Positions 10,898 through 22,069 are shown, counted from the stretch's first letter. The stretch is 64,000 nt of DNA from Siphonodentalium dalli (GCA_032622095.1 CP136062.1:197479887-197543886), one strand, 5' to 3'. Numbers and translations: made by a program. Notes: a model not told the origin generated them from the sequence alone.

Positions 10898-11210
10898 ATT
10901 GGCCCTGGCTATAGTCTTCGAACTATTATATGTCTCCTGACGTAACGATTGGCGAGAATGGAGGCAAGCGAACTATTGCCCGGCTATAGTCTTCGAACTA
11001 ATACCCGCCCGCTCATGTCGGCGCGAGGTGAGAATTGAGACAAACGAACTATTGCCCGGCTATAGTCTTCGAACTAATACCCACCCGCTCATGTCGGCGC
11101 GAGGTGAGACTTGAGGCAAGCGAACTATTGCCCGGCTAATGTCTTCAAACTGTTGTCCGTCTGCTGGTTTAACGGTTGGCGCGAGGCGAGAATTGTGTCT
11201 TAAACACATA
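10898..11210. repeat. 76-bp tandem repeat, ~4 copies
   Basis: The marker CTATAGTCTTCGAACT recurs at 10909, 10984 and 11060, with a diverged copy at 11136 (periods 75-76). Units also share GCGAACTATTGCCCGGC and GGCGCGAGGTGAGA. Middle units are nearly identical; outer units have decayed. It sits just upstream of a LINE remnant. Confidence 0.85.
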
Positions 11211-11419
11211 TTGACTACATTGCTAGCGAGAGCTCTTTCCTTGGCTCTCTCGGTCTATAGTCATCCTCGATGTTCAAAAGACACCACAACGGGAAAAACA
11301 GTTCTCGCCATTCCACCCAAGGAAGTTAATATGTGTATATTGTCAACCATGGTTAAATGGTCCTGGGAATTCGCTATGATGCTGGTGGTTCCTGCTGACT
11401 TGCAATGCTGCTGGTACCT

Positions 11420-12900
11420 CCCTTGATTTGGCAGGATAATGTTGTTTCGTCAGATGACGAAAAATCCACAATGCTTAACAATTACTTCTGTAATATTGCT
11501 TCTATAGATAGATCCAGTAAAACCGAAGATGACCCCAATCTTACTATATTGCAAAGCATTGAATTTTCCGAATTAGAAGTCTATATTACACTAAAAGAAC
11601 TTCAGCCCGATAAGGCTTCTGGTCCCGATCTCATCATCCCGCGCCTGCTGAAGAACCGCCCAAGTCTCAGCACGCCCCTCTCACATATTTTTAATCGATT
11701 TTTGCGTGAATCATATTTTCCGCCTGAGTGGAAACGAGTAAATGTTGTCCCGATACACAAGAAAGGAGACCGCAGTAATCCTGAGAACTATCGCCCAATC
11801 TAACTACTAAGCTGCCTCAGTAAGTTGTTTGAAAAATGTATTACTAAACACTTTATGACTCACCTCCAGTCGAACAATATTTTAACCAAACATCAGTCAG
11901 GGTTCGTGGCGGCCGATTCAACTTCGTATCAATTATATGACATCTATGACAATATTAGTAGATCATTAGAACAAGGACGCGATGTACGGTTACTATTTTT
12001 CGACATAAGCAAAGCCTTCGACAAAGTTTGGCACGAATGCCTACTCTTCAAACTTCATTCTATAGGAATCCGCAATAATTTACTGCATTGGTTCAGATCT
12101 TATCTATATGACCGCCAGCAACGTGTTATTTTAACCTCTGGCTAATATGCATGCCCATGTGAAAGATAACCGCGGCCTGGGGCCTGTGCTCTTTCTTGTC
12201 TTCATCAATGACATAGTTGAAAATATAGCATGTGACATTCGGCTTTTCGCCGACGACACTTCACTCGCACTTGTCATCGACGACCCAAACATAGGAGCGA
12301 CTATCTTACAGCATGATATCAATAGACTAGAATCGTGGTCCTCCAAATGGCTTGTCAAGTTTAATGCTCTAAAAACAGAAGCATTGACATGCACTCGGAA
12401 AAGTATGAAGGTTGTTCACCCAACGCTGTTCATGAACCAACAACCAACAGTAGATACCTATAAACATCTTGGAGTTATTTTGAGTAAAACAGGAAGCGGG
12501 GGACCCCATATCGAACAAGGGATGAAAACCACATGGAAACGCATTTCACTCTTGAGAAAATATCGATTCTATCTCGACAGCAGCGCTCGAAAAATGTTAG
12601 TTTACAATGATAAGGTCAATCCTTGAATATATGTCTTGTGTTGTTTGGGATGGTTGTAGCCAGCAAGAATCTGACAACATCGAAGATATACAATACGAGG
12701 CAGCTCGTATTGTGACAGACGCGACTAGGTCTGCCAGTAATGTATCTCTTCTTAGAGAAACTAGTTGGGAAACCCTTAAATCACGACGGAAAAAAACATA
12801 AACTAAAATTATTTTATAAAATGGTAAAAGGTCCATCACCTGTCTATCTCAGAAACCTAGTTAGTGCAAACATATTTTTATTTCCAAATCCAAACATAAT
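11420..12900 (+). pseudogene. LINE reverse transcriptase remnant A
   Basis: Encodes much of a non-LTR reverse transcriptase. Visible in order: a linker with LKELQPDKASGPDLIIPRLL, PPEWKRVNVVPIHKKGDRSN, NYRPI, LTKHQSGF, LFFDISKAFDKVWH, LGPVLFLVFINDIV, the catalytic FADDT (about 12246), a post-RT KHLGVIL block and SILEYMSCVVWDG. It is broken by a TAA at 11801-11803 inside the usual YRPISLLS block, a frame change near 12145 and another near 12600. No endonuclease is visible upstream. A 5'-truncated dead copy; the domain order fits the Jockey/CR1-like group. Confidence 0.93.
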
Positions 12901-13140
12901 ACACATAATACACAAGTGACATAAATATATAACATATAAGAGATAAATGTATGGAAATGAGGATCAGACAACAAGCCCGAGGGCTTATATGAAGTCTTCT
13001 CCTCTTTGGCGACATGCCCCTTCCTCAATAAGTGAGGGAGGGGTATCGATCAGACGGGAAAGGATATCAATAATGTTTTTAAAAGGAGAAGTAACTAAGT
13101 TTGAGTTGGGGATGGAAACAGCGGGAAGATAGTGTTAGGG

Positions 13141-13205
13141 ATAGCATGAGGCAGAGAGAGATAGAGAGAGAGAAAGAGAGAGAGAGAATGAGAGAGAGTG
13201 AGAAA
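13141..13205. repeat. (GA)n microsatellite, interrupted
   Basis: GAGAGAGATAGAGAGAGAGA-type run with a few substitutions. Confidence 0.95.
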
Positions 13206-13689
13206 GTGGAGGGGCAGAGTTTTCAATAATTTAGTTGCTGCGTGATGAAAATTATGCTCGTAGTAATATGCATGCGTCAGGCTCCATGGGAGGGGGTCAA
13301 TCGCAATGGCCAATTCCTATTTCAATGGGGTTCACTGTGAATATCGCTGCATTCTTCATGTAGAATCATTTCACGTATATACAGGATAGTGACAAGTAAG
13401 TAACTTACAAAATAATCGTTATCGGAAGACATTTAGTACTACATATATAATGGGGAACATCGTGCTGCCGCATAACGCGGCCGGAATCCAAAGCAATTTG
13501 TTACCCATGCAGATCATGGAAATCTTTTTGTTTTCATAATATATGTCTGTACTGCATTAAATATTTGTTTGTTTTCGCGAAGACTAAGCTCCCTTGACCC
13601 CTGCATTAGTGTATTCTCAGATAAGGCAACATTTGGTAGGGAGTCATATATAGTTCTCTTCTGGGCTCTTGATAAAATGTACATTCAAA

Positions 13690-13976
13690 GAGATAGTGGT
13701 AAGTTGTCTCAAATTCCCCACATAAACAGAAGGGGGAAATTTTTACATGGTTATCTGTCAGGTAACCTAGTTCCTCCTACTCACGGGCAGATATCACAAC
13801 GTGAAACTAGACAGTCTAGCAAGCTTATGGTCCCTATTTTTGACTATGACTATTTTCTCCCATCAACAACAACTTTGTGGAACAACCTAAACACAAACAA
13901 GGTAACCATGGACTCCCTGGCGACTTTCTTTAATTCTCTGGAACCCAAACGAAAGAAGACCCCTAAATGGCTATAA
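13690..13976 (+). pseudogene. LINE C-terminal tail
   Basis: The frame contains LHGYLSGNLVPPTHGQISQ and FLPSTTTLWNNL, then DSLATFFNSL before the stop at 13976. These match the end of Jockey/CR1-like proteins (a yLxnLvPP block, then FFPSTIxxWNxLP, then SLxxFKxxL). It partly overlaps in content with the end of remnant A (SPVYLRNLV near 12840), so it is a separate copy or a rearranged piece, not a simple continuation. Confidence 0.75.
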
Positions 13977-14288
13977 GACGCTAACACGCAATTCAATTCA
14001 ATTTTAATAGTAACTCTGGTCATCATAGTAGACATTACAGAGAAAATGCATATGACACAATTACGTATCATCAATACATCATGTACATGTATACATACAC
14101 AGAAAATAATTAGGATAAATAATACATCGATGTCGCGTTTAATGGATGTGTACTTGTTTACTCATCATATAGTCAGATAATATATTTACTAATATACCGT
14201 ATGGTATATGGCGTGTATCAACGAATTTATATTTACTAAAGGTACACGAGTACCTACAAATGTGAACGCGCACACATGCGCGTAAGCC

Positions 14289-14627
14289 TCAGGAGTTTCT
14301 GAAAATTTCCAAAATCTTTTTAATAAATATAGAAAGGTTTTTTGTTTTGCGCTCGCTATTTTGATTGAATAATTGGTTCAACTTCAAAGTGTTTTGTCTA
14401 TTGAAATAGTATGGTTTGATGTATCTTACTCTCAAACCCTTTAATTTTTCACACTTCAAGATAACGTGGAATTCATCTCCTAACTCTGCGTTACATAATG
14501 AGCACTTTCTTTCCGAGTAGTCTCGATTTGTCCATGATCCTTCTTCGATTGGTAATTTATGGTTTCTTGTCCGGAATCTCACGAGAGCGTGTATCATTGA
14601 TGTATCGCTGGATGACAAATTATGCAT
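14289..14627 (-). pseudogene. LINE C-terminal zinc-knuckle tail
   Basis: The minus-strand frame carries LPIEEGSWTNRDYSERKCSL, then a C-x2-C-x8-H-x4-C knuckle (CSLCNAELGDEFHVILKC), then LKGLRVRYIKPYY. This arrangement is typical of the extreme C-terminus of LINE proteins in invertebrates. Reverse transcriptase is not adjacent. The frame is intact for 112 codons, so the copy is younger than its neighbours, or short enough to have escaped breaks. Confidence 0.75.
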
Positions 14628-14953
14628 GCCCGCCTCAGATTAAACTGTAGCAGTCTGAATTACCACAAATATTCTAACTTCGTTGCCGACCAACCCATGT
14701 GTACCTGTGGTACATGTATCTGATATATGTAACATCACTACCAATATACTTCTATATGGTTCTAATGAGCTATCGCAGGAAGATAACATAACGATTTTCC
14801 GAGAAGTTCAGAAATACATTATTCGAACAAAAAGATTCAAATAAAATCTCGACCAAGGGCTTCCACTTGAACCACACACATGCATATCATCTATCATCTA
14901 ACAGTTATCAAATCGACTCATCGTCAAAAATCGCGTGAGAAATAGAAATATTA

Positions 14954-15283
14954 ATGTTGATGTTATTACATGTAGATATTCACACAAATCCAAATGATAG
15001 TGGTGTCGGCTCGGATGCAAAAATGGTAGGCCAGAACACAAAATTAGCGTATGAATTAAAAGCAATAGCTTATCATTTACACACCCACCTCCCCTCCCTA
15101 TACTGCATATCAGACTCATCCAAACGTTTGGTATGTCACATCACACACTTGTCTATACCGATCTATACTTCATTCCGATATACTAAATCTATTCTCAACC
15201 AATTTCTTTCTATTACTCCACAAGAAAGAAAAAATTCTCATTTTGATATATCTATCGATCCAGCCCACACTGTGAGTAGCTGA
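14954..15283 (+). pseudogene. Possible LINE N-terminal fragment
   Basis: The frame begins MLMLLHVDIHTNPNDSG, which resembles the LLxGDIHPNPGP segment near the start of many LINE proteins in aquatic animals. The rest (95 residues) is not recognised. A short, weak match. Confidence 0.28.
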
Positions 15284-15504
15284 GTAACATATATACCAAC
15301 AACGATCTTCTGAAATTATTATGAACACAATTACATAATATTATATCATCATTCTCACAGCGTGGGCTTATTCACAGGTAATCGGAAACGACCCCCATAA
15401 GCTTTATGCTTGATGTCGGATCCCCCCTCCATAAACCAATATTCATGCTTCATATTTTGAAACATGCATCGTATTTGAATTATATGGAATATATACTGTT
15501 TACA

Positions 15505-16172
15505 GCAATGCTACTGGTAGGGCAAAGTCATGCTGTTAAAGTGATGTGAAACACTCCGCTGATGTGTTCTAAACGGCATAATAAAGAATCATGCCAAAAA
15601 TAAGTTATTTTCATAAATTTTATATCAAAATAGGCAGAAAACAGCGTAATTGTTATAAACTAATTACATGCAGTGACATTTGTTAGCGTAATAGTTGGCG
15701 TAATGTTTATGCACATTATTAATTTGTCCCGAATAAAGTAGTAAATATTTACATCTGTGCGTAGTTATAATGTTGTTTTTCTGAAACGGTATTGTCGGCG
15801 TGGTTGGAATTTTCGAATATCTTAGTTGATTGCTATATTCTTCCAATGGAGATATTGATTGATACTACATGTATATAACATTTCAATTTTATTTACTGAA
15901 GTAAGTCCATAATATATATTTAAGCAAAAGCCATGTTATGTATGCAACACTTAACAACATATACTTTACACTATTTTAGTAATGGTGACGCCGGTGTGTT
16001 CGAAACGACAGTGATAGGCATCTCAATTATGGCCGGTCTGCAAAAACCAACACAACCATTATTAAAATAGTTCACAATATACACGTTACGTTTGTCTTAA
16101 CATATAACAATTCAGCAGGGCCCACCAGCATCATAAACATTGACAGGATCACTTAACCGGGGGTGATTGTCA
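15505..16172 (+). mobile_element. TIR element family D, copy 2
   Basis: It starts near CTACTGGTAGGGCAAAGT and ends with AATTCAGCAGGGCCCACCAG and ACTTAACCGGGGGTG. Positions 15538-15850 align over about 300 bp with 45853-46140 (shared AGTGATGTGAAACACTCC, CCCGAAT, TAAATATTTACA, TTGGAATTTTC-type blocks). The right end aligns with copies near 9.1 and 33.4 kb. No coding capacity. Confidence 0.65.
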
Positions 16173-16197
16173 CGCTCAAAAAAGAATTCAATGTTAA

Positions 16198-16338
16198 CTA
16201 GTTAACAGACGGCGCGAAATAACCATCCGGACACCGTTCGCACGTAGTTCCGGTGACGTCATCGCAGAATGACTTCAGAAAGTGCCCGGATGGACACTTA
16301 TCACAGCTTATGTTTGTTTCTAACGGAACGTCTCCGAA
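16198..16338 (-). CDS. Exon encoding a TNF-receptor-type cysteine-rich repeat
   Basis: The minus-strand frame reads ISCDKCPSGHFLKSFC then DDVTGTTCERCPDGYFAPS. The cysteine pattern C-x2-C-P-x-G-x5-C-x7-C-x2-C-P-x-G-x-F is that of the first cysteine-rich domain of TNF-receptor superfamily proteins, extracellular ligand-binding modules. An acceptor-like CAACTAG ends at 16339 just before the frame, and a possible donor (TCT then GTTAAC) lies at 16206, so it could be an internal exon with boundaries typical for such modules. If not spliced, the frame stops at 16198. No signal peptide, transmembrane or death domain is found nearby. It could be a live exon of a gene with long introns or a stranded relic. 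Confidence 0.6.
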   Translation of the reverse strand, partial: FGDVPLETNISCDKCPSGHFLKSFCDDVTGTTCERCPDGYFAPSVN

Positions 16339-16450
16339 CTAGTTGTTGAAGAATATTGTCCTTGGTTGTCTTATACAGACACTCCTGAGGACCCGACGCA
16401 CTATTCAACTCGTAAAGTAATAAATTGGCAATTGCTGCGGGCGGCGACAT
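16301..16450 (-). CDS. Small overlapping frame upstream of the TNFR-type exon
   Basis: It starts at an ATG in fair context (ACAATGTCG) and reads MSPPAAIANLLLYELNSASG onward for 49 codons, ending inside the TNFR-type exon in a different frame. A single-base shift near 16340 would fuse it to that exon, giving a first exon plus one cysteine-rich repeat. It lacks a clear signal peptide, so it may be unrelated. Confidence 0.25.
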   Translation of the reverse strand: MSPPAAIANLLLYELNSASGPQECLYKTTKDNILQQLVRRRSVRNKHKL

Positions 16451-17383
16451 TGTGTTATAAATATATTATTGACCTATAGCTTTGGTTCAGAACACCAAAT
16501 ACAGATATTGAGAGCTTGCAGTTCTTATTTGGCACATATCACTTACGCATTGCCTACGAATTGTTACATCGCCCTTGGGTATCTGGCTATCTGCATGCAC
16601 GAGATAAACAGCGATACGGACAGCGATTAGATACTATGATGGCGTGCCGACACACGGCTTGCCACTCGCCCTTTTCAACACAGGATGTTGTTCCGCACTC
16701 CACTGCCCACCATCACTGCCTTTATATGCCGTCCATATATAGGTACCTGCTGTATTTCATGGCAGTATCCAAAAGACAACGGGAACGATATGAATTTGCA
16801 CGACTTGCCATTGCTCGGATAACTAACATACTGAATCTAGTTTAACGTATTTTGGCTTTGTTCCGATGAAAAAATGATAACATTAAATGTGACATATAAT
16901 AAACAAGACATACACCTTCCAAAGAAATCCATTTTGATATGGAAAAATTAACAGAATAATTATTACTGTTCCTCTATCGAAATAATTAATAGATATATTC
17001 AATATCGAACAAAACAGTGTCTTTCATATGGCACTTTTGTTATTTTATACACATGAACCTGAAAACGAAATAAAATAGTTTTCAAAGGCATTGGACTTTC
17101 ACAGCATCCCGATAAAAGACATAACCGATTGCTAACCCATCATTACGCGCGACGCGTGTATACTAATGTAGACATTCCTTTTTCGCCTGGGCGCTGGGAT
17201 TTACGCTGGGGTTTTTATTTATAGAACTGGGTTTTTTGGGACGCATTAACAATTGTAATGCCACCCCGAGTCCGAGTCCGGTAAAAGATGTATTTGGATT
17301 TCAATTTCGTTTATTGTCATTGATTTTGGTTTGTGATAAGCTATGCCAATTACAAATAGAAGAAATGAAAAAGATAATTTGTA
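16451..17383. other. No recognised gene; a 109-codon frame at 16516-16845
   Basis: The plus-strand frame at 16516 is open for 109 codons (His- and Tyr-rich) but matches nothing I know. The rest is AT-rich. The motif CCGAGTCCGGTAAAA at 17269 recurs at 19412. Confidence 0.3.
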
Positions 17384-18178
17384 AAATGCGTATGTCAATT
17401 TATACGTATTTTAAAGAGTGTAGTCTGAGACAGCCGATTCAGCCACCGGTTCGCAGTAGGTACCCTATTTGCGGAGGTAAATATGCGGAGATCCCGAATT
17501 CGCGGACGTCCCCTAAAATGGTCGAAATATGTTGATTTTAATGAGGGAACGGGTGCGTATATCTCGATTGATACGTATTTTAAAGAGGTCAGTCGGATAC
17601 AGCCGAGTCAGCCGCGGTTCGTTAATTGGTGGTGATCGGTGTGACAATTTACAGTAGGTCCCTATTTGCGGAGGTCTATTTGCGGAAATCCCCGAATTCG
17701 TGGAGGTCCCCTAAAATGGTCGAAATATGTTGATTTTAATGAGGGAACGGGTGCGTATATGTCAATTGATACGTATTTTAAAGAGGTTAGTCGGATACAG
17801 CCGAGTCAGCCGCGGTTCGTTAATTGGTGGTGATCGGTGTGACAATTTACAGTAGGTCCCTATTTGCGGAGGTCTATTTGCGGAAATCCCCGAATTCGTG
17901 GAGGTCCCCTAAAATGGTCGAAATATGTTGATTTTAATGAGGGAACGGGTGCGTATATGTCAATTGATACGTATTTTAAAGAGGTTAGTCGGATACAGCC
18001 GAGTCAGCCGCGGTTCGTTAATTGGTGGTGATCGGTGTGACAATTTACAGTAGGTCCCTATTTGCGGAGGTCTATTTGCGGAAATCCCCGAATTCGCGGA
18101 GGTCCCCTAAAATGGTCGAAATATGTTGATTTTAATGAGGGAACGGGTGCGTATATGTCAATTGATACGTATTTTAAA
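17384..18178. repeat. 198-bp tandem array, ~4 copies
   Basis: The marker CCCCTAAAATGGTCGAAATA recurs at 17510, 17708, 17906 and 18104, exactly 198 bp apart. Units carry TACAGTAGGTCCCTATTTGC and two TTTGCGGA blocks, so each unit has an internal short duplication. The first unit is diverged and shortened; the later ones are nearly identical, showing recent expansion. The array ends in TATTTTAAA just before an (ATC)n run. Confidence 0.95.
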
Positions 18179-18221
18179 CAAATAACGACACGATCATCAT
18201 AATAGTGGTTTGTTTTATCAA

Positions 18222-18255
18222 TCATATCATCATCATCATCATCATCATCATCATA
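18222..18255. repeat. (ATC)n microsatellite
   Basis: About ten ATC/TCA units next to the 198-bp array. Confidence 0.95.
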
Positions 18256-18363
18256 ATACGGAACAAGTCTTGCGACTTTTCGTCCAAATAATATTATATG
18301 CAATGTTTGTTTACAAATATATGTATCGTCATTCGATATTTACTTGTGAGTCACTTGAACATA

Positions 18364-18960
18364 TTACTTTTCGTCGAACTCGTATTGTATATAATAGAAG
18401 AATGAGTCTATGTATATTTTGAATTGATCGAGTGTTGGAGCCTCACCAGCGAAATCTGGCAGAGAGTTCCAGCTATTTACCACCCTCTGCGTGAATAAAT
18501 ATTTTCCTATGGCCTTGTTAACAATGCGCTTCTGTAGCTTTTTATTATGTCCTCTTGTTCTTCCTGATGAATGTCTTTCTAATAGGTCACAGACATTGAT
18601 ATTGTAATGACCATTCAACAGTTTATTTACCTGATTATATCTCCTCTTAATCTTCGATATTTTAAAGACATCAGATTGAGTCTTATCATTCGATCTCGGC
18701 AGCATAGAGTTTTGATTTGACGAACTAGTTTCGTTGCTTTTCTTTGTATTTCTCTAACACAATGCTTTGATATTTGTGATGTGGGCTCCATGCAGAGTTA
18801 CAGTATTCGATGACAGGTCTGACCATGCTTATGTAGAGCGATCGGAAAGTGTCGATGTCCAAGTTCGTGAAAGTTCTATTGACTATGCCGATGATTTGAG
18901 AAGCTTTATTGTTTTAGGATATTGTAAGAAGGCTAATCTGGCCGTGTCAAATTGAGCTAT
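18364..18960 (-). pseudogene. LINE post-RT and C-terminal remnant
   Basis: The minus strand reads KASQIIGIVNRTFTNLDIDT, then SLYISMVRPVIEYCNSAWSP, then after one frame change near 18730 a segment with ISKIKRRYNQVNKLLNGHYN, SSGRTRGHNKKL and FTQRVVNSWNSLPDFAG. This is the standard order after the RT domain in CR1/L2-like LINEs (KAxxxLGxIxRtF, LYkslVRPxlEYcxxvWsP, RRxRGDlixxykll, FxxRvvxxWNsLP). The catalytic domain is missing, and the copy is dead. Confidence 0.88.
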
Positions 18961-19169
18961 AGCGATGGGATATCTCGCAGGACAACACATTTCGGGTTTT
19001 CGTGGGGTGTGTATTCGCTGGATGTCTTATAGTTGCAGTATGTAACTATTATGACCGCGTTAATTGCTTTCGATGTTTAGGTATGAACACTGGCTGGGCT
19101 ATGCACTCTTGAAGATTTTATGGCGGGAACACAATGCCTCCGATTTTTGATCCGCATTTAGAAGCTTTC

Positions 19170-19645
19170 TGGTGTGGTGAATGAGAAACCTGCAGTAATA
19201 AGCCGTAGTTTTTTATAATAATTTGAAAGATTAGTTGTTTTAACGGAATTCTGAGGCGGTGCATTCATGTAACCAATATATTTTATATTATCATTTCTAT
19301 TTATGGCTAATAATATGATCTTGAGGGCGTTACAATTTCTGATTATGGTATTCTTGTTCATAGAAATGGGAATTTTTCGGAAAGGATTAAAGTCGAACTG
19401 CGACCCGGAGGCCGAGTCCGGTAAAAGGTGTATATAGTTGGGAATTCTGGTGAGATGCATGAGAAACCTTCAGTGATGAGCCGTATATAGTTGTTGTAAT
19501 AACTGGAATGATTAGTTGTTTTAACGGAATTATGAGTTGGTCATTCGTGAAACCAATATATTTTATATTCTATAATTACAATCATAGGTATATAACATAT
19601 GAACTTGAGCGCGTTACCATTTCTGACAGTGGTTTTCTTGTAACC
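19170..19645. repeat. Direct duplication of ~200 bp (spacing ~275 bp)
   Basis: Segment 19170-19375 recurs at 19448-19645. Both contain GATTAGTTGTTTTAACGGAAT, AACCAATATATTTTATATT and TTACCATTTCTGA/TTACAATTTCTGA-type blocks in the same order. The copies differ at roughly a fifth of positions. Confidence 0.75.
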
Positions 19646-20254
19646 ACTTGTGAGTCCAGTTATCACTGTCGGATACCCGTGCAGAATAGGACAAAACAAG
19701 ATGGCGGCGATAGACAACAGATCGACGGTGGCTCTATATATTGTGACCGTACATGTTCAGCGGCATTGGTTCCGATACATAGCTTTGTAACGTTTAGTTT
19801 TGTGGAAATGTACCACCAACACTCACGCAAAAGACATGCCTCACACCAGCGTGCTAAATGTTGCATTTGGTGTGCAAATTCGTTGTCAGTGATGAATATT
19901 TTATCGAGGCCGTTGGATGCTCGCATTGTTTTTAATTTGTGAACAATTGGCCAAGTTTTGGCAAAGTTGTCAATTATAGCTATGTGTAAATCAAGCTATC
20001 TGACATTTCAGGGATTCAAAACCGACCATGTTTTCAGCGATTAGTGCCCGGAATGGAGTTTGCAGAATCGGACGACATTCTTTTCGAGTTGTTTACTGAG
20101 ACATTGTTCATGATCAGACACCATTTCGGTTCAGACCGCTGAACGACGTAAGGACACAATAAACTGACCGTCGATCTTTGTTTTTTATCGCGGCCATCTT
20201 GTTTTGTCCTATCCTGCACGGGTATCCAACAGCGATACCTGGACTCACAAGTGG
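19644..20254. repeat. Inverted repeat, ~127-bp arms
   Basis: The left arm 19644-19770 (CCACTTGTGAGTCCAG, ATACCCGTGCAGAATAGG, ACAAAACAAGATGGC) matches the complement of 20128-20254. The arms are about 80% identical. The ~357-bp spacer has no recognised content. It could be a foldback element or two inverted copies of one repeat; no target duplication was identified. Confidence 0.75.
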
Positions 20255-20356
20255 AAAGAAGAAATAACCAGTATCGCCCAACCAAAATCCAAAATACCAG
20301 AGAAAGAAATCTGGAAAATATACAATACCATTGTTTAAACCTGAGTGTATACTTAA

Positions 20357-20377
20357 CCCTTTACCCAACAAACCGGC
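20357..20377 (+). mobile_element. Solo end of the piggyBac-type MITE
   Basis: TTAA at 20353-20356 is followed by CCCTTTACCCAACAAACCGG, the left end of the family, then unrelated sequence. A fragment. Confidence 0.7.
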
Positions 20378-20687
20378 AAATAATCGAGCGAAAATGTTCA
20401 TATATATGCACGTGTTGAATGCATGTATGTCCAGTTTATATAATAATGAACCATTTTAATGAGCTCAACTAGACTATATACCGATGGATATGTCAGGTTC
20501 ACTTGTTCCATAAGGTCTTTGTATCTGGGTGATGCATTTGCTTACCGAATAATATTCTGAAAAGCTCGGGTCCAAAATGATTCTCCTGTCACGTGACACT
20601 TCCTTTGGTCACTGAAATTTTTGCACTCGGACTGAAAGGTATTCCACATGAATTATCCTATAATAGAACCATGTGCACTTTGTTTAA

Positions 20688-21030
20688 CCCTTTACCCAAC
20701 ACACCGGCCAAAACCGGCCAAATAAAGCTTCAACAGCCTAAAATATCTTCGGTCTGTCTCAATAGAACCATACAAATATGGATATCATTGGAACCGGCTC
20801 CTTGACCACATTGTGATAGTTACAGTTATGCCCTGTTCCAATGCATTCTCTTATATATGCGAGTCGACCATAGGTCGCCTCGCATATATAAGAGAATGCA
20901 TTGGCCTAACAATTTTATAATTTTTAATGTGTTAAGCCAATGCATTCTCTTATATATGCGAGGCGACCTATGGTCGACTCGCATATATAAGAGAATGCAT
21001 TGACACAGGGCCCTTCTGTTGGTTAAAGCG
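20688..21030 (+). mobile_element. piggyBac-type MITE, copy 2 (complete)
   Basis: Flanked by TTAA at 20684-20687 and 21031-21034. The left end is CCCTTTACCCAACA; the right end in complement is CGCTTTAACCAACA. CC-starting ends with a TTAA target fit the piggyBac superfamily. It contains two near-perfect 69-bp palindromes (20836-20904 and 20934-21002), each an arm of CAATGCATTCTCTTATATAT meeting its complement around TCGACC. No coding capacity. Confidence 0.88.
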
Positions 21031-21265
21031 TTAACGAAATATATTTCCATTTGATTAGCGCCCCCTTGTCATTGCGGTCTACTAATGGTTTTGTTTACGT
21101 TGATACTTGTTTGGAAAGTAGAGCCAGTATAATTCAAATGGAAGCCAAATTTAATCAATTCACAAACAATCGGATCGTACGATTACAAGTTTTGCCTGAT
21201 AAATTCTATATTCAGCTTGGAATACATTGGTATTTTGCAATCCAGATAATTATGAGTTCCTGAAT

Positions 21266-21538
21266 CTAAAACCATGTCGTGGGTTGATATGATTTCCTTG
21301 AAGTTTCGGCTGCAAAGAAGAGCGTCCGAAGATTCTTTTTTTTTTGTATCCAAAACATGGTTATGATTCGGTTGTTGCGGACCACCTGACCATAAACATC
21401 TTGCGTGTCGTCTGAGGCGAGATCAGTTAAGTTGCAACTTAACCTCATTCCGGTAGCAGACACTGTTTCGTCTTTGTACCATGGCATGGGACTGAGTTCG
21501 CAGCCTGTTCTCGTGAAAATGATTACGTCTTGGACTTG
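21266..21538 (-). CDS. Unrecognised coding-like minus-strand frame
   Basis: About 90 codons are open, including DVIIFTRTGCELSPMPWYKD, RLSCNLTDLASDDTQDVYGQ, then a lower-quality stretch to a stop at 21266. A possible donor (CAG then GTGGTC) follows the residues DVYGQ. The composition of the first 60 residues is protein-like, but I cannot name a family. It may be an exon or chance. Confidence 0.27.
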   Translation of the reverse strand, partial: QVQDVIIFTRTGCELSPMPWYKDETVSATGMRLSCNLTDLASDDTQDVYGQVVRNNRIITMFWIQKKKNLRTLFFAAETSRKSYQPTTWF

Positions 21539-21599
21539 TCATAATATTTGTTTTAGGTTCAAAATTGGCTTAGAAATGCCCCACTTTGACTCCATAACG

Positions 21600-22069
21600 A
21601 ACTGAATTGAAAGTCATTTTAGTGCCATTGTCGACTCATGTTGACCTATTATAAGTTCTTTATTGGAGGAAGCACCCCATGGGTTGTGGATAATTACTAG
21701 TGTGAACTACATGATCAAGTCAAGAAATCACGAATGACCCAGAATCATTCCAGGCTAAGTTAGCCTTTAGTATAGATGACACTATCTATAGCATGGGTAA
21801 TTAATGTGACACGCCACATACAAGGGAGTAAAGTACATATATATGTATTACCCATTGTATCGATTGTTATACCACAAAACTATCAATAATGGATACGTTT
21901 TGTCGGATCATTTAAGGAATGCTCCATTGGAAGAACTTTCTTGTATATTTGGAAATGCGTTCGTGACACCGAGTAATGTCTTGGAATGAGGACATCCTTT
22001 TGAAGTTTCAGGGTGATTCAGCTGATCCCATCCTTCCTCCAACATATTTCTGCTCTACATGACCATTAA
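21600..22069. other. No recognisable feature
   Basis: Spacer before MITE copy 3; a TTAA (22066-22069) marks the insertion edge. Confidence 0.4.

Noticed and set aside
16516-16845. 109-codon plus-strand frame as a gene
   Set aside because: No family recognised and no splice or promoter support. Frames of this size occur by chance in 64 kb.
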